Positions 53,035 through 62,001 of a stretch of 64,000 nt of DNA are shown here, one piece after another (position 1 is the first letter of the stretch; each line of letters starts with the position of its first letter). A program made the position numbers and the translations under genes. The stretch spans positions 124,001 through 188,000 of the forward strand of contig DUAT01000119.1 of the NCBI GenBank assembly GCA_012960755.1, read 5' to 3'. This DNA comes from Gammaproteobacteria bacterium (GTDB lineage: Bacteria > Pseudomonadota > Gammaproteobacteria > Pseudomonadales > Azotimanducaceae_A). The notes beneath the pieces are model-generated. The model saw nothing but the letters and a program-made list of their open reading frames with translations. It ran no database searches and was not told the origin of the DNA.

Positions 53035-56000
53035 TTATCGCGCTAACGTTTCAGCTGGATCGATATGCCACCACCATTGATCTGGCAAAGGCTTACTGAT
53101 CGGCCAAACCTGGTCCAGCGTGTCACCTTCATATAGTGCTCCGCCTTTCATCACAAACCGGATATCCGCACTATTGCGGATGTCATCAAGCGGGTTGCTG
53201 TTTAACACAACCAGGTCAGCTAACTTACCCGCCTCTAACGAGCCAATGTCCTGTTGCAATCCGATCATCTCTGCCCCCATCAACGTTGCAGAGCGTAATG
53301 CCTGGCTGTTCGAGCCACCACTGGCAACAGACCAGAGTTCCCAGTGATATCCCAGCCCCTGTAGTTGCCCGTGAGCGCCAATACCCACCTGTCCACCCGC
53401 GGCGACAATTTTCGAGGCCTGTTGCGCAATCCGGGTCGTCGCATATTCTTTTTCGTGGAACCAGCCGCCGCGCCTGAGCGTCCTGGCAGCAAGTGAATAA
53501 TAAGGCGTAAAACGCCGGAGCTTGGGGTCATCGTGAGGACTTTCATTGGCGTAGAATCTATTTTCGGTCCAGGGACCACCGTAGGTAACAAGCAGTGTTG
53601 GCGTGTACGCGATACGCGTTTGTGCAGCTAACTGCACAACATCATCGTACAGGTCCGGCAAGGGAAAGTTATGTTCGTTGCCACTAAAACCGTCAATCAT
53701 GTGGGTCAGATCCAGTTTCATATCCAATGAACCCTCAGTGGTTGGCATCAGTTCAAGCTCTCTGGCTGCCTGTAGCAGCCACTGCCGCTGCTGCCGGCTG
53801 CCGGAAATATAGGCTTTCAGGTTCCTCACCCCATAGTGATCCCGGTAGCGCTTCAGCACACCATAGGCGTGTTGCTTCGAGGTAAATTCATTGTTGCTAA
53901 AAATACCGGGGCCCGTGGAATAGACCCTTGGCCCCAACATCTGCCCGGTATCCACCAGGTCCTGTGCCGAAATAAGGTCTATCGTGCTGGGTTGGACATC
54001 GATGCCGGTGGTCACGCCGTAAGCCAGGTTCGCCAGGAATGACCAGTTGCTGAGGCTGGGTACTCCTTGTCGTGTCCTGTAATGAGCATGGGTATCAACA
54101 TAACCCGGTACAATCACCTTGCCGCTCACATCCTTTAGCTCGAATGTCTGGGATATTTCTATTTCGGATTTCGGACCAACTTGTACGATGCGGCCATCGG
54201 AAATCAGTATGACACTGTCCTCGATGACACCTTCTGGGCCCATGGTAATCGCGGTTGCGCCAACCAGCGCAATTGAGCCAGGAACTTCAGCTCGTGGCTG
54301 ATATACCTGTATCTGCTGGACAGTAACCGCGTCATGGGCTTCTGCCAATGTCTGCGATTCGATTTCTTCAGATTCTTTTGAAGACGCCTTTTCTTCCTCG
54401 GTTTTCTCGTTCTTCCGAAAATCTAAAGAAGATAGTGGGCGCTGGTAAAAGTAATTTCCAACAGACCAGGTAATGTTGTCGCCTTTTGCATCCCAGCGGA
54501 CGAAGTTCGCGCCCACATCGGTTATTTTCATTAACGGCAAGTCAGACTTGGCGATACTGACTTTCTGCTGCTGAAGATACGGATTCAACAGGGCGGCAAC
54601 ATACACCTGGTTAGCATGTTGTATCAAGGCGTGGCTCCCCTTCGGTGAAATTTGCAACAGCTCCGATGGGACATCAGCCTCCGCAGTGAATGTGCCTGGC
54701 CCGGCTGAACTTAAGATTTCCCGACGATCTGTACCATCATAACGAATCGATACCAATAAGGTGGTTCCCTTGTTGGCAAACGGACCTGCCGATAACTGCA
54801 GGTAAACCCGGTCAGATTCCGGACCAAAGTGTGGCCGTGACAAGCCTCGAGCCGGGATAACAAGCTGTGCCTCTCCACCCCTGACAGGCAACCAGACGAC
54901 ATCGGAGCCTACCACGAGGCCAAAATCTCCTTCCCTGACCTGGCGTTCATAACCGGATCCACGCAACGCGACAATTCGTGCGCCATCCGGTGACCAGGCC
55001 GGGTACAGGTAAAATGCCGGGTGCTGGCTTATCTGCTTCGGTTTCGCACCCTTTCTTGCTCGCTGGCGATAAATATGTCCGCCGTCTTCCTGCCAGCTGA
55101 CATAAACCACCTCAGAACCCCCGGGTGACCAGGATGGAAAAGCAGCTACAATACCTTCCGGCGAAATGACCTGGGCTTTGTTGTTTTCGAGATCATAGAG
55201 GTAGATTCTGGAGAACGCGGAGAATACAAGCTTCTTTCCGTTGGGTGACAGCACTGGATTTGAAATGATACGGGCCTGCACAGGGCCAACCTCTGCCCGA
55301 TACGGAAAATAAAGCCGACTGGCGATCTGTTTTTCAATTGCAACCTGGAACGGGATATCAGCAATGGTTTTAGTCTGCAGATCAATACGAACCAGCTTTC
55401 CCTGTCGGGTGGTAACAATAGATTTGCCATCTGGTGTAAACGCATAACCTGGCAGCAAATCACGAGTGAACATTGATTCCTGGTCGTCTTTTTGAACGGG
55501 GAATGCCAGCCACTCATCCACACCACTGTTCAGGTGCCTGATACGTAAACCTGTCTGTTGTTCATAGCGTGTGCCATACACCAGCAAATTGCCATCGGGT
55601 GATATCGCCGGTCGAAACGCACTGCCCTGGGCCCGGGTCAGAATGTCTTCATGCCCTGTCAGGAGGTCTTTTCTGGCAATCTGCCATAACGGAAATCGAA
55701 GGTTATAACCAAATCCCCCGGACTTATGGGAGTAATAAAGGTAACGGCCGTCTGGTGAAAAAGTCGCCCCCAGTGCATTGTGTCTGTCACGGGAAGGCGT
55801 TTCATCTGTCGCTTTGGCTTTGGTAATCTGGACGCCATTTCCACCGTCTATGTGGTAGGCCCAAAGCTCATATGTTCGAAGGCTCCAGCTTGATTTGGAC
55901 ACGACTACACTGATGCCATCAGGAGACCAGGATGGAGAAGCCAATTCCGTACGGTTGTCCGACTTTGTCAGTCGCCTTGGTTCTAATCCTTGTTTGTCAG

Positions 56001-56412
56001 GATCTTGTGTATCAGCCGCAGTTTCCCCTGGCACAGCCATCAGCCAAAGATCTTCCTGACCACCTCGATCACTGATAAACGCGATTGTCGATCCATCGGG
56101 CGAGAAACGCGGCTGGCTGTCAAAATGCATACCCGTGCTCAACGGTATAGCCTGACCACCATCGACAGGTAGCAGATATAAATCTCCCAACACTTCGATA
56201 ACCAGCCGGTCACCCTGTGGAGAGACGTCTAGCGACATCCATGTCGCTTCATCGACACTAAAAGTCAATGTTTTGTCTGGTTTCAGAGGGAGTTCGATAC
56301 CGTTTTCCGGGGTATCTTTCGGTTCGGAAACCGCGTTTCCAGCATATCCAGAAAGACCTGGAATCAGACTACTGACGAAAAAGAGCGATAGCATTACCGA
56401 ATTACACTTCAC
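53035..56412 (-). CDS. exported PD40 beta-propeller plus amidohydrolase protein
   Basis: An 1125-residue protein with a signal peptide (VMLSLFFVSSLIPGLSG). Residues about 45-620 form TolB-like propeller blades: repeated motifs such as QPRFSPDGSTIAFISDRGG, SPSWSPDGISVVV, RPAISPDGNLLVY and YPAWSPDGARIVA. After a Lys/Glu/Ser-rich linker (EKTEEEKASSKESEEIESQ) comes an amidohydrolase domain with VDTHAHYRTRQG, a central metal-site region and the end GSLEAGKLADLVVLNSNPLD. Such fusions are common in marine gammaproteobacteria, in the periplasm, and are thought to cleave cyclic or peptide-like substrates. The end signature is also in the amidohydrolase at 6131. Substrate unknown. Confidence 0.88.
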   Translation of the reverse strand: MKCNSVMLSLFFVSSLIPGLSGYAGNAVSEPKDTPENGIELPLKPDKTLTFSVDEATWMSLDVSPQGDRLVIEVLGDLYLLPVDGGQAIPLSTGMHFDSQPRFSPDGSTIAFISDRGGQEDLWLMAVPGETAADTQDPDKQGLEPRRLTKSDNRTELASPSWSPDGISVVVSKSSWSLRTYELWAYHIDGGNGVQITKAKATDETPSRDRHNALGATFSPDGRYLYYSHKSGGFGYNLRFPLWQIARKDLLTGHEDILTRAQGSAFRPAISPDGNLLVYGTRYEQQTGLRIRHLNSGVDEWLAFPVQKDDQESMFTRDLLPGYAFTPDGKSIVTTRQGKLVRIDLQTKTIADIPFQVAIEKQIASRLYFPYRAEVGPVQARIISNPVLSPNGKKLVFSAFSRIYLYDLENNKAQVISPEGIVAAFPSWSPGGSEVVYVSWQEDGGHIYRQRARKGAKPKQISQHPAFYLYPAWSPDGARIVALRGSGYERQVREGDFGLVVGSDVVWLPVRGGEAQLVIPARGLSRPHFGPESDRVYLQLSAGPFANKGTTLLVSIRYDGTDRREILSSAGPGTFTAEADVPSELLQISPKGSHALIQHANQVYVAALLNPYLQQQKVSIAKSDLPLMKITDVGANFVRWDAKGDNITWSVGNYFYQRPLSSLDFRKNEKTEEEKASSKESEEIESQTLAEAHDAVTVQQIQVYQPRAEVPGSIALVGATAITMGPEGVIEDSVILISDGRIVQVGPKSEIEISQTFELKDVSGKVIVPGYVDTHAHYRTRQGVPSLSNWSFLANLAYGVTTGIDVQPSTIDLISAQDLVDTGQMLGPRVYSTGPGIFSNNEFTSKQHAYGVLKRYRDHYGVRNLKAYISGSRQQRQWLLQAARELELMPTTEGSLDMKLDLTHMIDGFSGNEHNFPLPDLYDDVVQLAAQTRIAYTPTLLVTYGGPWTENRFYANESPHDDPKLRRFTPYYSLAARTLRRGGWFHEKEYATTRIAQQASKIVAAGGQVGIGAHGQLQGLGYHWELWSVASGGSNSQALRSATLMGAEMIGLQQDIGSLEAGKLADLVVLNSNPLDDIRNSADIRFVMKGGALYEGDTLDQVWPISKPLPDQWWWHIDPAETLAR

Positions 56413-56439
56413 AAGCGCTTCCTAATATTAAACTGACCG

Positions 56440-56590
56440 GAGTGCCATGTTACCATTTCTACCCGTCTCCGGGTGTGCACGCAACTGTGGATGACTGACT
56501 CCAAAAGGTATTTCGGCTTTCATCTCCTCAACCAAATCGTCAGGTAGAATCGTCGAACCACGCAGGCAATGAAACGGGAATTTGTATGCC
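56440..56590 (-). pseudogene. fragment of a TauD/TfdA-type dioxygenase
   Basis: On the minus strand a 50-codon open stretch reads ILPDDLVEEMKAEIPF, then GVSHPQLRAHPETGR, followed by a stop soon after. The HP-x-x-R-x-HPETGR pattern is typical of the middle of TauD/TfdA alpha-ketoglutarate dioxygenases. The metal-binding ends are missing and no start is seen. The remaining bases up to 56866 hold no other recognised sequence except AT-rich spacer. Confidence 0.45.
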
Positions 56591-56866
56591 ATAAGGATTA
56601 AGTCGTGGGTAGCAATTTCTCATATTCCAATTTCGTTACTCAGATAAATACTATAAACAACTTCTTCCAGACTGTATGCATCAATGATGGGAAGGGACTT
56701 GCGACCATTGCCTTTCAGGCGTTTCCGGTTTAGTGTCCATTGATGTTGTTTTCGAACGCAATGCGCAATAGGCTTACCCGAAAGCTCAATATTTGCCTAT
56801 TTGTTCGTCAGCAGCTGATTGTGCTGATTGTGGTTACGGTGTTTTAAAGCAAATTGGAGTTCAACA

Positions 56867-57457
56867 ATGAACCTGCTATTTGAGCTACGTTTTACGTTGC
56901 GATTATTCAGACACAATCTCAGCTTTAATCTGTTAGCGATGCTGGTGATAGCCCTGGGACTCGGTGTCATTCTGACACTGTTTAATCTGACTAACAATTT
57001 TTATGGCAAGTCTCTGCCGTTCAAACACGGTGAACGCTATGTACGCATAGCAGCGCTTGATATGTCCAACCTGGAGGCTTCAGCTGGAACAGGCGGGCGC
57101 ACGGGCCAACGTCTCGAGTTTCGTGCGGCAGGCGCTGACACTAATGCTTATCTCGTACACGCTTGTCTTCTCGGGATGGGGGCTTGGGGGATTGAGCACC
57201 AGCTTGAGCCGTTAAAACCTGTGCTAAAGAGTGCATACATGCGTCAATCTCAGCTGCCTAAATCGATCAAATTCCCAAGCGGATTACAACAGGCCATTGC
57301 TGCGTTTCGAAAATCCAAGGTCGCGAAAGAGTTGTTTGGCAGAGATTTTGTCGAAATGTTTGCCGGTACAAGACAAGCACAACTCGATGCACTCACAGAC
57401 AAACGTGGTCGTGTATCTCATGCCGCAGAAATGCGCACGTTCCTGGCAGGCATCTGA
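56867..57457 (+). pseudogene. chimeric gene: MacB-like permease N-terminus fused to glutamine synthetase C-terminus
   Basis: The frame starts at ATG 56867 (GGAG 8 nt upstream) and codes 196 residues. Residues 1-70 are the start of a MacB/FtsX-type ABC permease: a basic N-terminus, one helix (FNLLAMLVIALGLGVILTLF) and the beginning of the periplasmic domain. From about residue 82 the sequence changes to the end of glutamine synthetase: RLEFRAAGADTNAYLVHACL, then WGIEHQLEP, LPKSIKFPSGLQQAI and ELFGRDFVEMFAGTRQAQ. The junction is in frame. Neither part can work alone. A deletion that joined two genes best explains it. Confidence 0.7.
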
Positions 57458-57479
57458 CCGCAAGGATAGTGCTTTGTAG

Positions 57480-57560
57480 ATTTGCGTACTTAAATTCGCC
57501 CATGGTCCCAAAGTCGAGCTGGGCGCTTCCCGCGCCAATGAGTGCAATTTTCTTTAACAC
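57480..57560 (-). pseudogene. possible N-terminal fragment of a GH4 or other NAD-binding protein
   Basis: The minus strand from GTG 57560 reads LKKIALIGAGSAQLDFGTMG, which is a Rossmann nucleotide-binding start like that of family-4 glycosidases or some dehydrogenases. Similarity ends after about 27 codons, next to the glutamine synthetase fragment. The short length keeps this tentative. Bases 57561-57696 hold no further coding signal. Confidence 0.3.
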
Positions 57561-57696
57561 TTGGATTGAAAATAGGTTGGTATTTTGGCTACTTGAGAAG
57601 TTAACTTGCCAGAACTATCATACAAACCAATGACATGCATAATCTATAGATCTATAGCCTGTCGCATTGCGTAAACCTATAAATTCGGATGGAACA

Positions 57697-59325
57697 ATGA
57701 AGAAGGTACTGATCGGTCTTCTTGGCCTGGCGGTGGTCGGAGGTTATCTCCTGTCACAATATTGGTATTACCTGCCGGGGATTATCTCTGACTTTGTGAG
57801 TCCGATTGGAGAAAACCAACCCATTACATGGGAACAGGGACCAACCAAACCCCGACCAGAGGGCGGTGAAGTCGAGCGGCTTCCCAATGTGGTGCTTATT
57901 GTTGTTGATGATCTCGGGTTCAATGATATTACTTACTATGGTGGTGGCATAGGCGGTAGCAGTGTACCGACACCGCAGATAGATTCAATTGCAGCGCAGG
58001 GTATTCATTTTACCAACGGATACACTGGCAACGGAACCTGTGCTCCCTCTCGCGCTGCGCTGCTCACAGGACGTTATCCCACGCGGGTCGGGTTTGAATT
58101 CACACCGGCATCGCCGCAGTTCATGAGGATGGTTGGCGGGGATAGTTTCAAAGAGGAAAACGCAGAGAACTATCCATCCCCGAGTTCACTGGGTTTGCCT
58201 GGCAGTGAACAGACATTGCCTGAAGTACTCAAAGAAAAGGGCTACCACTCTATTGCGCTCGGGAAATGGCATCTTGGCGCTGACGAAGGCATGACACCTA
58301 ATGATCAGGGGTTTGATGAGTTTCTGGGTTTCCTGGCGGGAGCTGGAATGTTTATGGAGGAAGATGATCCTGAGGTTGTTAATTCAAAGCAGGACTTTGA
58401 TCCGATTGACAGGTTTCTTTGGCCAAATCTTAAATACGGCGTGAGGTTCAACAAGGGTGATCGATTTAAACCCGACTCACATATGACGGATTATCTCAGT
58501 CGCGAAGCCGTCAAGGTGATTGAGGCTAATCGTAATAGGCCATTTTTTATGTATCTGGCTTACAACGCGCCGCATACGCCGCTACAGTCTGAGAAACAGG
58601 ATTACGATGCCTTAAGTCACATCGAAGATCATACCGAGCGGACCTACGCCGGTATGATACGTGGGCTTGATCGCGGCATCGGTCAGGTGTTGGCGTCCCT
58701 TGATGAAAATGGCATTTCGGATAATACCATCGTAATATTCACGTCAGATAATGGCGGTGCGGGTTATGTCGGTCTTCCAGATCTGAACAAGCCCTATCGT
58801 GGTTGGAAAATAACTCTTTTTGAAGGTGGAATTCATACGCCGTATTTTATCAAGTGGCCAGAGAAAATTACCGCAGGCAGCCAATACAACTCGCCGGTTG
58901 CTCATATTGACATCTTTTCAACCGTGCTTGCTGCGGTTGGAATTGCACTACCTGATGATCGCATCATCGATGGCAAGGACATTCTTGAAGTGGCGCTCGA
59001 CCCGGAACAGCCACTGCTGGACAGGCCGCTCTTCTGGAGGTCAGGCGGCTATAAGGTTGTGCGACAGGACGGGTGGAAACTCCAACTGCTGGAGCAAAAC
59101 GGTAAAACCTGGCTCTTCAATCTGAATCACGACCCAACCGAGCAGCGAAATCTTTCTACATCACATCCTGAGAAACTCAACGAGCTACGCAAGGTGCTCT
59201 ATTCGCTCGACGATCAAATGGTGGAACCCTTATGGCCCTCGCTAGTTGAAAGTGAAATTGCGGTTGACTACACCATCAACACAAGGCCTGATGTGGAACA
59301 CGAAACAATTATCTGGGAGAATTAG
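57697..59325 (+). CDS. type I sulfatase (arylsulfatase family), paralogue 2
   Basis: From ATG 57697 the protein has 542 residues with a signal/anchor helix (KVLIGLLGLAVVGGYLLSQY). Core: LPNVVLIVVDDLGFNDITYY, the formylglycine site CAPSRAALLTGRYP (Cys115), ALGKWHLGADEGMTP, VIFTSDNGGAGYVGLPDLNK and GGIHTPYFIKWPE. It aligns with the sulfatase at 17683 over its full length, with shared blocks such as NKPYRGWK and DPTEQ-NL. An in-frame ATT/ATG stretch upstream at 57667 is less likely as start. A peroxiredoxin-like selenoprotein gene starts 54 nt after the stop. Substrate unknown; probably a sulfated glycan or small aryl sulfate. Confidence 0.92.
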   Translation: MKKVLIGLLGLAVVGGYLLSQYWYYLPGIISDFVSPIGENQPITWEQGPTKPRPEGGEVERLPNVVLIVVDDLGFNDITYYGGGIGGSSVPTPQIDSIAAQGIHFTNGYTGNGTCAPSRAALLTGRYPTRVGFEFTPASPQFMRMVGGDSFKEENAENYPSPSSLGLPGSEQTLPEVLKEKGYHSIALGKWHLGADEGMTPNDQGFDEFLGFLAGAGMFMEEDDPEVVNSKQDFDPIDRFLWPNLKYGVRFNKGDRFKPDSHMTDYLSREAVKVIEANRNRPFFMYLAYNAPHTPLQSEKQDYDALSHIEDHTERTYAGMIRGLDRGIGQVLASLDENGISDNTIVIFTSDNGGAGYVGLPDLNKPYRGWKITLFEGGIHTPYFIKWPEKITAGSQYNSPVAHIDIFSTVLAAVGIALPDDRIIDGKDILEVALDPEQPLLDRPLFWRSGGYKVVRQDGWKLQLLEQNGKTWLFNLNHDPTEQRNLSTSHPEKLNELRKVLYSLDDQMVEPLWPSLVESEIAVDYTINTRPDVEHETIIWEN

Positions 59326-59379
59326 ACTTTGGCCGGTAGAACAACTGGGAAGACTGGCTTTGATGGGAGAAACATAACG

Positions 59380-60147
59380 ATGATCACCAATAGAAAAAAG
59401 ACAGGGACGACATTGGGATTTGTTGCCTTGGCAGTCGTCATACTGACAGTGGCACTTTGGTTCCGCCAGGCCAATCTGGTGGCGATTCCCGAGGATCGAA
59501 CGCTATTTGTCGCGGCCTTCCTGATGGCTGCTGGTCTTGGCGTCGCAGCCTTTGCAATTGGCACGCGCTGGTTTGGTGGTGTTCCTGCAATCTTGGCAAT
59601 CGCAGCAGGCTTGTTTATCCCGTTCACAATCGCAATCAGCCCCCAACAGGTTGCCGAGAATCCCATTCGTGTCGGTGACACCATCCCTGTCTTTACTGCG
59701 CTGGATGATGCAGGTGATCGTTTTAGATCGGGCGAACTCACCGGTTCACCGGTGCTTATCAAGTTTTTTCGCGGACATTGGTGACCCTATTGTGTCGCCG
59801 AGTTACGGCGATTGGCAGAACTTCAGGGAGAGTTCGATAAGCGAGATGTGCAGGTGCTCACAATCAGCACGGATGAACCGGAGATGATTCGCAAGAGGCG
59901 GGGGGTACATCGTCTTCAGGCGCGGATGTTGTCGGATAGAAACTTGGCCGTGACCGACACCTTTGGTCTGCGGAACCAACTGATTCACTCAGGGCCACTC
60001 GATGTCGAAGCGTTGCCGGTACCGACAACCTTGTTAGTGAGCAGTGATGGTGAGGTTTTGTGGATAGACCAGGCGGAAAACTACCAACGGCGATCAGGGC
60101 CTGAAGTAGTGCTGGCCGCGCTGCAGACACATCTCGACGCTCCGTAA
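59380..60147 (+). CDS. membrane-anchored peroxiredoxin-like selenoprotein with a U-P-Y-C motif
   Basis: The frame from ATG 59380 (GGGAG 10 nt upstream) crosses TGA 59782-59784 and ends at TAA 60147. Read through, it has 255 residues: three N-terminal membrane helices (FVALAVVILTVALWF, LFVAAFLMAAGLGVAAFAIG, VPAILAIAAGLFIPFTIAI), then a redoxin domain. Its active site is FFRGHW-U-P-Y-C, where homologues have FxRGxWCPYC; Sec is residue 135 and the resolving Cys 138. After the TGA the domain continues in frame: LRRLAELQGEFDKRDVQVLT, STDEPE, and cis-Pro region ALPVPTTLLV. It should reduce peroxides or disulfides, facing the periplasm or cytoplasm depending on topology. It follows the sulfatase and is probably in one transcript with it. 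Confidence 0.9.
59782..59812 (+). promoter_or_regulatory. Sec UGA codon and candidate bSECIS hairpin, selenoprotein 3
   Basis: TGA is at 59782-59784. The hairpin is TCGCCG (59795-59800), loop AGTTA (59801-59805), CGGCGA (59806-59811), with a possible G-U pair below. The loop G (59802) is 18 nt after the TGA. Stem sequence differs from the other two genes but size and spacing agree. Confidence 0.78.
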
Positions 60148-60156
60148 GTGAATACG

Positions 60157-60957
60157 TTACGGCTGTGCCAGGTCGGGTTGATTAAAGACGGGTTCGCGTT
60201 TTTGCAGGAATGCCATCATGCCTTCTTTGGCATCTGCTGTGCCCCGGTTCGCTTTTATGGCTGCGCGTTCGGCGGTTAGCAATTCGCCCAGTGATTTGTC
60301 TTCTGAACCAACAATAACGTTTAGCATACTGCGGACAGCACCTGCAGGTTGCCTGGCTAATTCGTGGGCCAGAGCAATTGCCTTGGCTTTTAATTCTTCT
60401 ACTGGCCATACCTCATGTACAAGGCCAATGCGATAAGCCTCTGGTCCAGATATTTTTTTGGCACGTAAAATCATATCAAGCGCATAGTTACTTCCAACAC
60501 ATTTGGAGAGGCGTGCGCTGCCACCCCAGGCAGGAACAGCCCCGAGTTCCATCTCGGGCAGTCCGATTTGGGCGTTTTCTTCGGCCGCCAGTCTGAAGTG
60601 GCAGCCTAATGGCAATTCGAGACCACCACCCAGGCAGTAACCAAACAATGTGGCTATCCATGGTTTACCCATATTCTCGATTTTCGAGATCACATTTAAG
60701 CGTTGATCGAATAGGGCGTCTGCACTACCTTTTTGTTTGATGCCTTCGGGTAGCTGTTTCAAGTTCATGCCCACGGAAAAGTTATCAACGCCTTCGCTGG
60801 TAATCACGACCGCCCGAATTGTGTCGTCCTCAGCAATTTCATTGACAAGAACCTCAAGTTTGTCCATGAATTCCAAAGACATACGATTATAAGGCGCATC
60901 GTTAATCGATATGATGACGATGGCATCATCACGCGTAAACAATAGAGGTTCTGACAT
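60157..60957 (-). CDS. enoyl-CoA hydratase/isomerase family protein
   Basis: A 266-residue crotonase with IVIISINDAPYNRMSLEFMD, VVITSEGVDNFSVGMNLKQL (first oxyanion strand), ATLFGYCLGGGLELPLGCHF (second) and IGLPEMELGAVPAWGG, where the catalytic Glu of hydratases is present (PEMELG). The C-terminus has REPVF, as in its relatives. AAAGGAC precedes the ATG by about 7 nt. It is one of three crotonases in the window (with 21524 and 25611). Convergent with the selenoprotein gene, 9 nt apart. Confidence 0.9.
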   Translation of the reverse strand: MSEPLLFTRDDAIVIISINDAPYNRMSLEFMDKLEVLVNEIAEDDTIRAVVITSEGVDNFSVGMNLKQLPEGIKQKGSADALFDQRLNVISKIENMGKPWIATLFGYCLGGGLELPLGCHFRLAAEENAQIGLPEMELGAVPAWGGSARLSKCVGSNYALDMILRAKKISGPEAYRIGLVHEVWPVEELKAKAIALAHELARQPAGAVRSMLNVIVGSEDKSLGELLTAERAAIKANRGTADAKEGMMAFLQKREPVFNQPDLAQP

Positions 60958-61074
60958 AAAGACTGTCCTTTGTAATTTTTTTCGGTCGATGAGTCTATCA
61001 CAGCATTAAGACTAGGCGCCGATACAGAACCATGGGCTCGTAGTTGAGCCAGGAGGATCGTCAGGTCGCGTAAG

Positions 61075-61998
61075 CTATTTTTTCACATAGTTTGGCTCAG
61101 GTGGAAGGTTACCGGGTGAATAGTCCGCCAAGGTCAACCTTGTCTTTACCGAGGTGTGAACCAGCGCAGTCTTACTGACTGATCTGATCTTTTTCCCAAG
61201 TGGTTTCCAGATGCCCTGATAGGAATCATAAATAACGCCTTTGGGTTTTGGTTTCACTTTCTTCATTTCACTTGCTTTGAATCGCATCCCGTGTTTATAG
61301 GCCGAGTCGACCATCCACTTCAGCGCTATATCGGATAAACCTTTTTGCGGATGCCCGCCACCGACATCGGCATGTGTCCCAGCAAACCAGACCTGGCGGA
61401 CCCTTTGCTCATTGTTCCATTTCAACACATTGAAGAGCTTGCGCTTTTCATCGATGGCCATGGCGTGATAACCGGCGACGACGCAAGCCGGGAGTTTGTG
61501 GTCGTTGAAGTCTTGATCCGTTGTCGTCTTGACTGTGTCCCAGACGCATAGGGCTTCTATGGGTACCTTGAAGAGGCGGCCCTGTTGAGTAAAAGCATTC
61601 ACACTGTCCTGGTCCTGGTTCAGGTAGAGGTGCCAGGCAACATCCACATCTTTGGCCTTGACGGGTAAACCACAGAAATCAACGAGCCCGGCCAATCGGC
61701 GTGCGGCATAAGAACCACGACTGAAGCCGAACAGGAAAATCCCGTTTTGATCTTCTAACAAGCCCTGATCCTGGAATCTCCTTCGAAGGAATCGGTAACC
61801 ACCGAGTATCTGACGATCGATATTAGCACCATAGATTCCCCCGGGCAGCGCTTCCCAGTGCGCGGTGCCAACCCCTTCTTCGTAGTGAAACTCCTGATTA
61901 TCAGCTGAACAGGCGGTGTAAATTTTCTTAACGTTGCTGTTCGAATGGGTGTCGTTCCAGGTGCCGTCGAAGAGCACCACCAGGTTTCTTTTAGTCAT
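61075..61998 (-). CDS. DUF2235 alpha/beta hydrolase (Tle1-type phospholipase-like)
   Basis: A 307-residue DUF2235 protein. The start has LVVLFDGTWNDTHSNSNVKK; the nucleophile elbow is FGFSRGSYAARRLAGL (Ser93); AHWEALPGGIYGANIDRQI and the aspartate/histidine region FAGTHADVGGGHP follow. This fold includes Tle1 phospholipase effectors of type VI secretion. No VgrG, PAAR or secretion gene is in the window, and there is no export signal, so an effector role is a hypothesis. The lipoprotein gene ends 3 nt upstream on the same strand, and the pair is surely co-transcribed. Confidence 0.85.
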   Translation of the reverse strand: MTKRNLVVLFDGTWNDTHSNSNVKKIYTACSADNQEFHYEEGVGTAHWEALPGGIYGANIDRQILGGYRFLRRRFQDQGLLEDQNGIFLFGFSRGSYAARRLAGLVDFCGLPVKAKDVDVAWHLYLNQDQDSVNAFTQQGRLFKVPIEALCVWDTVKTTTDQDFNDHKLPACVVAGYHAMAIDEKRKLFNVLKWNNEQRVRQVWFAGTHADVGGGHPQKGLSDIALKWMVDSAYKHGMRFKASEMKKVKPKPKGVIYDSYQGIWKPLGKKIRSVSKTALVHTSVKTRLTLADYSPGNLPPEPNYVKK

Positions 61999-62001
61999 GA
62001 A

